Source of the DNA: DASZIT01 sp963819695
GTDB taxonomy: Bacteria; Actinomycetota; Acidimicrobiia; Acidimicrobiales; RAAP-2
Assembly: GCA_963819695.1 (NCBI GenBank)
Contig: CAWFXD010000003.1
Location: forward strand, 248,001-312,000
Length of the DNA: 64,000 nucleotides
Direction: 5' to 3'
Made by a program: the position numbers and the translations under genes. Within the stretch, counting starts at the first letter, position 1; each line of letters starts with the position of its first letter. Below the pieces are notes generated by a model. That model did not search any database. It had not been told where the DNA came from and was given only the letters and a program-made list of their open reading frames with translations. Positions 26,829 through 34,525 of this stretch are shown here, piece by piece.

Positions 26829-27115
26829 CGGGTCCTCCCGTCAGGCACTGGGTCCACCCCGTGCCCACCCCAGGGATGGCAGCGGGCCAACCGCCGGGCC
26901 GCCAGGGACATCCCCCGGAGAGGGCCGTGTCGGCGAATGGCCTCCTCGGCATAGGTGGAGCAGGTGGGCAGAAACCGGCACCCGGTGGTACGCCCGGCCC
27001 GGAGCTGCTGGTAGGCGTGGATGGTCGCCAACAGGATCCGGGTCACCCGGCCCGCCGGGCGGTCCTCGGTGGCAGGCGCACCCATCGGTTCTTCAGCCTC
27101 CAGCGTGATTGCCAT
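26825..27115 (-). CDS. yidD: membrane protein insertion efficiency factor YidD
   Basis: 96 aa. The YidD signature TTGCRFLPTCSTYAEEAIRRHG and LAARRLARCHPWGGHG is present, with three conserved cysteines. A 28-residue acidic N-terminal stretch precedes the usual YidD start, so the start codon may be internal. It sits between rnpA (23-nt overlap) and yidC (ATGA overlap), as in most bacteria. Confidence 0.94.
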   Translation of the reverse strand: MAITLEAEEPMGAPATEDRPAGRVTRILLATIHAYQQLRAGRTTGCRFLPTCSTYAEEAIRRHGPLRGMSLAARRLARCHPWGGHGVDPVPDGRTR

Positions 27116-27506
27116 CAGGTCCCCTCATCTTCCCTTTCGCGGGGTCCGACTCCCGGCCGCCGGTCGCTACCCGTACAGCTTGGCCCATGGCCGCCCTCAA
27201 TTGATCGAAGGACAGGTCGGTGGCTCCCGGACCCGCACTGACCAGGTAGGCGCCTGGGGACAACCCGGCGCCCTCGGCGGACACGATGGCCCGAAGTCGG
27301 CGCCGAAGGCGGTTCCTCTCCACCGCTCCACCCAGCTTCTTGCCCAATGCGTAGGCGATTTCGGCCCTTGACCAGGAACTTTGGCGCACGAACTTGACGC
27401 GGAGGGGTCCGGAAGCCCCACTGGTGCCCGAGGTGCGGAACAGATCGAAGGTCCGCTGCGACCGTATTCGCTGCACTCCCACGCCGGCTGACTGGACAAC
27501 CGACAT
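27093..27506 (-). CDS. rnpA: ribonuclease P protein component
   Basis: 137 aa. The RNase P signature KKLGGAVERNRLRRRLRAIV is present, preceded by RSQRTFDLFRTSG and SRAEIAYALG. It is the protein cofactor of RNase P, which trims tRNA 5' ends. ATG at 27506 follows the rpmH stop by eight bases. The frame is open far upstream, but that extra sequence is the complement of the rpmH gene. The C-terminal 20 residues are non-conserved. Confidence 0.95.
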   Translation of the reverse strand: MSVVQSAGVGVQRIRSQRTFDLFRTSGTSGASGPLRVKFVRQSSWSRAEIAYALGKKLGGAVERNRLRRRLRAIVSAEGAGLSPGAYLVSAGPGATDLSFDQLRAAMGQAVRVATGGRESDPAKGKMRGPDGNHAGG

Positions 27507-27514
27507 CGCCGGTA

Positions 27515-27649
27515 TCAGGCCGAGAGCCGTTGCCGGCCCTTCAGGCGGCGCGACTGAATCACGGCCCGCCCGGCCTTGGTCGACATCCGCTTCCGAAAAC
27601 CGTGGGTCTTGGCGCGCTTTCGCACGTTGGGTTGGTACGTCCGTTTCAC
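27515..27649 (-). CDS. rpmH: 50S ribosomal protein L34
   Basis: 44 aa. The translation starts MKRTYQPNVRKRAKTHGFRK, then MSTKAGRAVIQSRRLKGRQ, all typical of L34. GTG start at 27649 with AAGGAAG upstream. It is too short to be listed as a long ORF but is certain from sequence and position between dnaA and rnpA. Confidence 0.97.
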   Translation of the reverse strand: MKRTYQPNVRKRAKTHGFRKRMSTKAGRAVIQSRRLKGRQRLSA

Positions 27650-28008
27650 AATTCCACTTCCTTCCTCGCCCTGAACCGTGGACTCGAACGTCCGGTGCGG
27701 CAGGGGGGCCCGTCACATCGACTCGGGCAATTCCGTACATAGTAGGCGCGAACAGGAGCGACGCTCTAGTCGGCGATCTCTTCGGCAAAACCCCTGCGCA
27801 CGGTGTACCGTTCCGTCCACAGCAAGAACTTCGGCCTCGGTCAGGTGCTCGGACCGTAGTTTCCTGCAAAATTGAACGACATGCAGCAGTCAAGTCCAGC
27901 GGTTCCCGGCCACTCCCAATTCAGGACGAATCGAGATTCCAGCAGCAGTAATCCACATCTGTGGATTTCCTTGTGGACCGCTTTGGCTGCTCAAGGGCGG
28001 AGGCCCAC
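27650..28008. promoter_or_regulatory. rpmH/dnaA divergent promoter region with DnaA boxes
   Basis: A -10-like TACTAT on the minus strand (complement of 27739-27744) could drive rpmH-rnpA-yidD-yidC. DnaA-box-like sites TAATCCACA (27949-27957), TGTGGATTT (27960-27968) and TGTGGACCG (27972-27980) form an inverted cluster just before dnaA, consistent with DnaA autoregulation and possibly part of oriC. Confidence 0.6.
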
Positions 28009-29421
28009 GTGAACGACACCGAAGGCTTGTGGACCTTGTGCTCCGAGGCGCTTCGAGAGCAGGTTTCAGAGGCCAGTTGGCAGGCTTTCCTCGCCGGAAT
28101 CACACCAATCTCCATGGCCGACAACGAAATCGTACTCGGGGTGCCCAACACCCTTATCCGTGACCGGGTGGAGGCTCGATTCCTGGGTCTGATCCAGGAC
28201 ACCGTGGTCAGCACCGTCGGCGCTCCTCTCGGTATCCGGCTCGAGGTGGTGGCCCCGGTCCACGAGCCGGCCGAAGACCTACTGGCTGCCGCCGAACTCG
28301 AAGAGGCCAGTGGAACCCAACCGGAGGCCGGCACCCCTCGAACCTCCAACCGCCGGGGGTCCGATCAGCGTGGGAACAACAACCGGTCGCCGTCGGTCGC
28401 CCCGGACAGTCGCTTTACCTTCGACACCTTTGTCATCGCCTCCTCGAACCGGTTCGCCCACGCCGCCGCCCAGTCGGTAGCCGAGACACCCGCCCAGTCG
28501 TACAACCCGCTGTTCATCTATGGCGACGCCGGGCTGGGGAAGACCCATCTGCTCCACGCCATCGGGAACTACGTGCTGGAGAACTTCAAGAGCCGGCACG
28601 TTCGCTACGTCTCCACCGAGACCTTCATGAACGAGTTCGTCGACGCCATCCGGACCAACACCACCACCGCCTTCAAGCGGGGCTATCGCGAATGCGACGT
28701 GCTGTTGATCGACGACGTCCAGTTCATGGAGGGGAAGGAATCCCTGCAAGAGGAGTTCTTCCACACTTTCAACTCTCTCTATGGGGCATCGAAGCAGATC
28801 GTCCTGACCTCCGACCGACCCCCCAAGGCGATGGCCACCCTGGAGGACCGCCTCCGCAGCCGCTTCCTCATGGGACTCATCACCGAAGTCCAACCCCCCG
28901 AGCTCGAGACCCGGTTGGCCATCCTCCAAACCAAGGCCGAACGCGAGCAGGTCTTCGTCCCCGACGAGGTCCTCCAGTTCATCGCCACCCACGTGAAGGA
29001 CAACATTCGAGTCCTCGAAGGAGCCTTGATCCGGGCCACCGCCTTCGCCAGCCTCAACCACCAGCCACTGACCCTCGAGTTGGCCGAGACCGTCCTGGCC
29101 GACATCGTCTCGGCCGATCAACCCCGGCGGATCACTCCCCAGATGATTCTCGAGACCACCTCGGAGACCTTCGGTTTCAGCATCGACGAGCTTCGCGGGC
29201 CCAATCGGCGCCGGCCGCTGGTCACCGCCCGGCAGGTGAGCATGTACGTCTTCCGGGAGTTGACGGACTTCAGCTTTCCGGCCATCGCCCGGGAGTTCGG
29301 CGGCCGCGACCACTCCACCGTGATGCATGCGGTCCAGAAGATCACCAACCTGATGAAGGAGCGCCAGCAGATTTACAACCAGGTGACCGAGCTGATCCTC
29401 CGCATCAAGACCGGCACCTGA
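28009..29421 (+). CDS. dnaA: chromosomal replication initiator protein DnaA
   Basis: 470 aa from GTG at 28009, where the family N-terminus NDTEGLWTLCSEALREQVSE begins and GGGCGGAGG lies upstream; a 16-codon longer reading starts inside a DnaA box and is unlikely. AAA+ domain: FIYGDAGLGKTHLLHAIGNY (Walker A), VLLIDDVQFMEGKES (Walker B), SDRPPKAM (sensor I). Domain IV ends with REFGGRDHSTVMHAVQKI, the DNA-binding signature. It opens the origin at the adjacent dnaA-dnaN gap. Confidence 0.98.
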   Translation: MNDTEGLWTLCSEALREQVSEASWQAFLAGITPISMADNEIVLGVPNTLIRDRVEARFLGLIQDTVVSTVGAPLGIRLEVVAPVHEPAEDLLAAAELEEASGTQPEAGTPRTSNRRGSDQRGNNNRSPSVAPDSRFTFDTFVIASSNRFAHAAAQSVAETPAQSYNPLFIYGDAGLGKTHLLHAIGNYVLENFKSRHVRYVSTETFMNEFVDAIRTNTTTAFKRGYRECDVLLIDDVQFMEGKESLQEEFFHTFNSLYGASKQIVLTSDRPPKAMATLEDRLRSRFLMGLITEVQPPELETRLAILQTKAEREQVFVPDEVLQFIATHVKDNIRVLEGALIRATAFASLNHQPLTLELAETVLADIVSADQPRRITPQMILETTSETFGFSIDELRGPNRRRPLVTARQVSMYVFRELTDFSFPAIAREFGGRDHSTVMHAVQKITNLMKERQQIYNQVTELILRIKTGT

Positions 29422-29741
29422 CCCACCGTGCCCTTCGCCGCCATTTCCCCGGACGTGAGGTGGCGTGCCGTCCCACCCGGCGTGCGCACGTCTTGTGGAA
29501 AGCCGGTCGCCAACCTGTGGCAAATCTGTGGATGCTCCAATAGTTGTCCATAGCCTCTGGCCGCCGGACCCACCCTCCGCCGGCGGTCACCGGGAAACCG
29601 GGGATGGACGGTGGAAACAGAAAGCTGTCCTACGCTGCACCGACCGTGGTCGATCCACAATCCACAGGCCTTATTACCATCACTCTTAATTCTAAGTACT
29701 TAAAAGACAGTTCAAACCAACACATCGGAAAGGACTCCTAG
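29422..29741. other. chromosomal origin oriC, dnaA-dnaN gap
   Basis: A 320-bp non-coding gap with several DnaA-box-like nonamers: TGTGGAAAG (29494-29502), TGTGGATGC (29527-29535), TTGTCCATA (29544-29552), and two abutting ATCCACA heptamers (29653-29666). An AT-rich stretch at about 29668-29712 follows, next to the last boxes, and is the likely unwinding element. This is the canonical actinobacterial oriC position. Confidence 0.9.
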
Positions 29742-30896
29742 GTGAAGTTCCGTTGCGAACGCGATTCCTTGGTGGAGGTGCTGACCACCGCCGGGCGAGC
29801 CGTCAGCTCCCGTACGACGACGTCCATCGCCCTCAGCGGGGTCCGGATCGAATCGGAGGGAAACCGGTTGATGGTGGTGGGCACCGACCTCGATCTCACC
29901 GTGCACGTGTCGACCGAGGCGATCGGTCTGGCCGACGGGGTGTGCGTGGCGCCCTCCAAACTCCTCACCGACATCGTGCGCTCCCTGGAGCCCGGAGCGG
30001 TCACCGTCGAATCCGAGCAGGACAAGATCGAGATCGCCGCCGCCCGTTCGCGTTTCAGTTTGCGGACCTTCCCGGCCGATGACTTCCCGACCCTCCCCGA
30101 GCCCCCCGCCCCGACCACCCTGCTCCCGGCCACCAGTCTGGTCAACGCTCTCCGCCAGGTGGTGCGGGCGGCATCCAATGACGATGCCCGGCCCCTTCTG
30201 ACCGGGGTGCTGATGGCCGCCGAGGGTTCCGGCATCCGCCTGGTGGCCACCGACTCCTACCGCCTGGCTCTCCGGGACATCGAGGGCAAGAACGAAGCCC
30301 TCGAAACCACCCAGATCCTGGTCCCGGCCCGGGCGCTGGCCGAACTCCAACGCCTCTCGGCCCTGAGCGCCGATGGCCGGGATGGCAGGGTGTCGGCCAA
30401 CGGTGACGAGGCCGGCGGCTCCGGGCCGACGGTCGGGTTGTCCATCGGTGAGCACGACGTCACCTTCACCGCCGGGGACGTGCAGGTGAGCACCCGGTTG
30501 CTCGACGGGAGCTACCCGGACTACCGGCAACTAATCCCGGCCGAGTATCCGAACCGGCTGCACGTGGGCAAGGACTCCCTCCTCGACGCCCTTCGCCGGG
30601 TACGGCTGCTGGTCCGCGACAACACCACCCCGGTGCGCCTCTCGATGCGGCAGGGTGGAGTGGACCTGACGGTTGTCTCCCAAGAGGTGGGGGACGCCAG
30701 TGAGACCGTGGATGCCGATTTCGAGGGAACCGACCTCACCATCGCCTTCAACCCCACCTACCTGATCGACGGGGTCGACGCGGTCATGGGCGACGAGGTG
30801 CTGCTCGAGACCATCGACGCCACCAAGCCGGCCACGGTGAGAGGGGCGGAGCAATCCGAGTTCCGCTACCTGTTGATGCCCGTCCGCGTGTCGTAG
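29742..30896 (+). CDS. dnaN: DNA polymerase III sliding clamp (beta subunit)
   Basis: 384 aa. Three repeated clamp domains: KFRCERDSLVEVLTTAGRAVSSRTT, LLTGVLMAAEGSGIRLVATDSYRLA and YRQLIPAEYPNRLHV. It ends MPVRVS, a normal clamp C-terminus (family: LMPVRL/M). It encircles DNA and tethers the polymerase. GTG start at 29742 with GGAAAGGA upstream. Confidence 0.97.
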   Translation: MKFRCERDSLVEVLTTAGRAVSSRTTTSIALSGVRIESEGNRLMVVGTDLDLTVHVSTEAIGLADGVCVAPSKLLTDIVRSLEPGAVTVESEQDKIEIAAARSRFSLRTFPADDFPTLPEPPAPTTLLPATSLVNALRQVVRAASNDDARPLLTGVLMAAEGSGIRLVATDSYRLALRDIEGKNEALETTQILVPARALAELQRLSALSADGRDGRVSANGDEAGGSGPTVGLSIGEHDVTFTAGDVQVSTRLLDGSYPDYRQLIPAEYPNRLHVGKDSLLDALRRVRLLVRDNTTPVRLSMRQGGVDLTVVSQEVGDASETVDADFEGTDLTIAFNPTYLIDGVDAVMGDEVLLETIDATKPATVRGAEQSEFRYLLMPVRVS

Positions 30897-30930
30897 ACCC
30901 CATGATCGGCGGGGCCGCGGCGGCCAACTG

Positions 30931-32034
30931 ATGTATCTCGCCTCATTGAGCGTCTCCGATTTTCGGAACATCGCCGACGCCACCATCGCGCCGGATCCCA
31001 CCGGAACCACCGTGATCACCGGCCGCAACGGCGCCGGCAAGACCAGCCTGCTGGAGGCCATCGGCTACCTGGCCACCCTGCAGTCGTTCCGGGGATCGCC
31101 CCGAGAGGGAATGGTCCGCCTGGGGGCCGACCGCGCCATCCTCCGGGCGGTCACCAGAGTCGGCGACCGGTCGATGGACATCGAGGCCGAACTGGCGGTG
31201 GTCGGTCGATCCCGCACCCAGGTGAACCGGCAAACCGTGCATCGCCGCTCCGACCTCGGGGATGCGCTGCGGGTCACGGTGTTCTCTCCCGAGGACATCT
31301 CGGTGGTACGGGGGGGGCCGGCCGAACGGCGACGGTTCCTCGACGAGGCGCTGGCGGTGGTCGCCCCGAAGACCGTCCAGCACGCCGAGGAGACCGAAAA
31401 GGTTCTCCGGCAACGGGCCGCGCTTCTCCGCCGGGCCGGAGGTCGGCTGAGCCCGGAGGTGGCAGCCACCCTCGACGTCTGGGACGCCCGGCTGGAGACG
31501 GCGGGGACGGCTCTGGTGGAGGCCCGGGAGGCCCTCACCCAGCAACTCACCCCGCTGGCCGAGCGGCACTACTCCCGACTGGCCGGGGCGGATGTGAAAG
31601 TTGGTCTCCATTACCGGCGGTCGTGGACCGGGACCCTGGGGGAGGCGCTGTCCGCCTCTCGAGCTGACGACCTGGTGCGGGGAATCACCCTGGTCGGGCC
31701 CCATCGCGACGAGCTCGAGCTGACCGTGTCCGGCCTGGTCGGCCGGACCCACACCTCGCAGGGGGAGCAGCGGTCGCTGGCGCTGGCCATCCGACTGGCC
31801 ACCCACCAGTTGGCCACCGACCGCCTGGGGTCGGCGCCGGTGCTCCTGCTCGACGACGTGTTCTCCGAGCTCGACCCGTTCCGGACCCGGGCGCTGCTGG
31901 AAGGGTTGCCCCCCGGCCAATCGATCCTCACCACGGCTCTCCCTCCGCCTCCGGAGGTTGCCGCGGCGGCCACCTACGAGGTGGAGCCGGGCGGGACCGT
32001 AGGAGCCGTTGTGACCGGCAACGAGGACCAGTGA
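30931..32034 (+). CDS. recF: DNA replication and repair protein RecF
   Basis: 367 aa SMC-like ATPase that helps load RecA at gaps. N-terminal LASLSVSDFRNIADATI, Walker A TGRNGAGKTSLLEAIGYL, FSPEDISVVRGGPAERRRFLDEAL, signature TSQGEQRSLALAIRLA and Walker B VLLLDDVFSELD. Its TGA overlaps the GTG of the dciA-like gene. Standard dnaN-recF-dciA-gyrB order. Confidence 0.97.
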   Translation: MYLASLSVSDFRNIADATIAPDPTGTTVITGRNGAGKTSLLEAIGYLATLQSFRGSPREGMVRLGADRAILRAVTRVGDRSMDIEAELAVVGRSRTQVNRQTVHRRSDLGDALRVTVFSPEDISVVRGGPAERRRFLDEALAVVAPKTVQHAEETEKVLRQRAALLRRAGGRLSPEVAATLDVWDARLETAGTALVEAREALTQQLTPLAERHYSRLAGADVKVGLHYRRSWTGTLGEALSASRADDLVRGITLVGPHRDELELTVSGLVGRTHTSQGEQRSLALAIRLATHQLATDRLGSAPVLLLDDVFSELDPFRTRALLEGLPPGQSILTTALPPPPEVAAAATYEVEPGGTVGAVVTGNEDQ

Positions 32035-32345
32035 CGGGCCGGGGGAGGGGCGACAAGGGGCCCCGGCCGATCGACGCCTCCCTCGACGCGCTCTCCAACC
32101 AACTCGGCCTGGGCGGGTCCCTCGGCCTCGGACGGTTGTTTGCCCGATGGGAACAGATCGTGGGGCCGGCGATGGCCAAACACGTACAGCCGGTTCGGCT
32201 CGACACCCAGGCCCTGGTCGTGAACGTCGACCACCCGGCCTGGGCTACCGAAGTACGTCATTTCGGTGACGATCTTCTCGACAAAGTCGCCGCCGCCACC
32301 GGCACCCCGCGGGCCGACCAGCTCGAAGTCCGGGTCCGCCGCTGA
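32031..32345 (+). CDS. dciA: DciA-like (DUF721) protein, candidate DnaB loader
   Basis: 104 aa. GRLFARWEQIVGPAMAKHVQPVRLDTQAL is the DUF721 core and VNVDHPAWATEVRHFGDDLL the conserved second strand. DciA proteins load the replicative helicase in bacteria without DnaC or DnaI; position between recF and gyrB is standard for Actinobacteria. GTGA overlap with recF. Confidence 0.88.
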   Translation: MTGRGRGDKGPRPIDASLDALSNQLGLGGSLGLGRLFARWEQIVGPAMAKHVQPVRLDTQALVVNVDHPAWATEVRHFGDDLLDKVAAATGTPRADQLEVRVRR

Positions 32346-32510
32346 GGGCCCGGGCAGGCCCCCGACCATCGGCCTGGAGATGGGCCTTCTCCGGCTACAA
32401 TGGAGCATCGGAAACCGGGGATACCGCGCCGCTCAGAACAGCGCCTTCAGCGCCACGGCCAGGACACCCAGTTTCCCCGAAATCCAGACGAGGTTTGAGA
32501 GGACGCGCCC

Positions 32511-34460
32511 GTGGCGCTGAAATCAGAAGACAAGCGCACCGCGTCCAAGAGCAGCTACGGCGCGGAAGACATCACGGTCTTGGAGGGTCTCGACCCGGTC
32601 CGCAAGCGGCCCGGGATGTACATCGGATCCACCGGCCCGACCGGGCTCCACCACCTGGTGTGGGAGGTGGTGGACAACTCGGTGGACGAGGCCATGGCCG
32701 GCTTCGCCAAGCGCATCGACGTAACCCTGCTGGCCGACGGCGGGGTCCGGGTCAAGGACGACGGCCGTGGTATTCCCACCGGTCCGATGCCGAAGTACAA
32801 GGGCCGCTCGGCCGCTGAAGTAGTGCTGACCGTGCTCCACGCCGGAGGCAAGTTCGGAGAGGGTGGTGCCTACAAGGTGTCCGGCGGCCTCCACGGGGTG
32901 GGGGTGTCGGTGGTCAACGCCCTCTCCAAACGGCTGCTCCTCGAGATCGACGTCGACGGTGAGCATCACGAGATGGAGTTCGTCGACGGCGGCCGGCCCA
33001 CCGGCAAGTTGAAGGTGACCGGTCCGGCGCCCCGGGGGCGCACCGGGACCACCATCAGCTTCTGGCCGGACCCCGCCATCTTCGACGAGATCGAGTTCCG
33101 CGCCCAGACGGTGACCGAGCGACTGCAGGTGATGGCGTTCCTCAACAAGGGCCTCGAGATCCGATTCGTCGACGAGCGCCCCGACGGCAAGGCGTCCCAG
33201 AACTTCCAGTACAAGGACGGCATCATCGACTACGTGCGCCACCTGAACACCTCCAAGGAGGCGCTGTTCCGCAAGGTTGGGTCGTACACCCGGAGTGAGG
33301 ACACCATGGAGGTCGAGGTCGCCCTCCAGTGGAACACCGGCTTCTACGAGAGCATCCACTCGTTCGCCAACGGCATCTCCACCATCGACGGCGGCATGCA
33401 CGAGGAAGGCTTCAAGAAGTCCCTCACCAACGTGGCCAACAAGTACGCCCGGGCCAAGGGCGCCCTGAAGGAGAAGGACCCCAACTTCTTCGGCGAGGAC
33501 ATCCGGGAGGGCCTCACCGCCATCATCTCCGTGCGTCTGCAGGACCCGCAGTTCGAGGGCCAGACGAAAGCCAAGCTGGGCAACGTCCCGGTCCGGTCGT
33601 TGGTGGAGCGGGCCACCAACGAGAAGCTGTCCGAGTGGTTCGAGGAGAACCCTCGAGAGGCCAACCAGATCATCCAGAAGGCCGGCCTGGCCTCCCGGGC
33701 CCGGGTTGCCGCCCAGTCCGCCCGCGACCTGACCCGGCGGAAGTCGGCGCTGGACGGGGCCGGGCTCCCCGGCAAGCTGGTCGACTGCTCCTCCCGGGAC
33801 CCCCGGGAGAGCGAGTTGTTCATCGTGGAGGGAAACTCGGCCGGAGGCTCGGCCAAGGATGCCCGCAATCCCAAGGTCCAGGCCATCTTGCCCATCCGGG
33901 GCAAGATCCTCAACGTCGAGCGGGCCCGCATCGACAAGATGTTGAAGAACGCCGAGATCCAGGCCCTGATCGCCGCCATCGGCGGGGGTCTGGCCGATGA
34001 CTTCGACGCCGCCAAGATCCGCTACCACAAGATCATCATCCTGGCCGACGCCGATGTCGACGGTTCCCACATCCGCACCTTGCTGCTGACCTTCTTCTTC
34101 CGTCAGATGAAGCCGCTGGTGGAGGGGGGCTTCGTCTACGTGGCCCAGCCGCCGCTCTACTCGACCCGGGTGGGCAAGGAGAAGATCTATCTCAAGGATG
34201 ACGCGGCCAAGAACGCGTTCATGGCCGAGAACCCGAACCACAAGGACGACTTCCAACGGTTGAAGGGCCTCGGTGAGATGGACTTCAGTGAGCTCCGGGA
34301 CACCACCATGGATCCCGGCCGCCGCTCGTTGCTGCAGATCGGGGTGGAGCAGGCGGCGCTGGCCGACGAGGTCTGCTCGGTCCTGATGGGCGAGGACGTC
34401 GACCTCCGGCGCCAGTTCATCCAGACCAACGCCAAAGACGTCCGGTTCCTCGACTTCTGA
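32511..34460 (+). CDS. gyrB: DNA gyrase subunit B
   Basis: 649 aa. GHKL ATPase domain: VLEGLDPVRKRPGMYIGST, EVVDNSVDEAMAG, VKDDGRGIP and SGGLHGVGVSVVNALS. TOPRIM domain: FIVEGNSAGGSAKDAR, ILPIRGKILNVERAR and the metal-binding ILADADVDGSHIRTLLL. ATP-driven negative supercoiling with GyrA. The start is GTG at 32511. It is followed by gyrA with a 65-bp gap. Confidence 0.98.
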   Translation: MALKSEDKRTASKSSYGAEDITVLEGLDPVRKRPGMYIGSTGPTGLHHLVWEVVDNSVDEAMAGFAKRIDVTLLADGGVRVKDDGRGIPTGPMPKYKGRSAAEVVLTVLHAGGKFGEGGAYKVSGGLHGVGVSVVNALSKRLLLEIDVDGEHHEMEFVDGGRPTGKLKVTGPAPRGRTGTTISFWPDPAIFDEIEFRAQTVTERLQVMAFLNKGLEIRFVDERPDGKASQNFQYKDGIIDYVRHLNTSKEALFRKVGSYTRSEDTMEVEVALQWNTGFYESIHSFANGISTIDGGMHEEGFKKSLTNVANKYARAKGALKEKDPNFFGEDIREGLTAIISVRLQDPQFEGQTKAKLGNVPVRSLVERATNEKLSEWFEENPREANQIIQKAGLASRARVAAQSARDLTRRKSALDGAGLPGKLVDCSSRDPRESELFIVEGNSAGGSAKDARNPKVQAILPIRGKILNVERARIDKMLKNAEIQALIAAIGGGLADDFDAAKIRYHKIIILADADVDGSHIRTLLLTFFFRQMKPLVEGGFVYVAQPPLYSTRVGKEKIYLKDDAAKNAFMAENPNHKDDFQRLKGLGEMDFSELRDTTMDPGRRSLLQIGVEQAALADEVCSVLMGEDVDLRRQFIQTNAKDVRFLDF

Positions 34461-34525
34461 GATTGTCGGATGGACCGGTTGCAGCATCAGCCGGCAGGTT
34501 GAAAGTACGAAGGTAAGGAAAAGGT

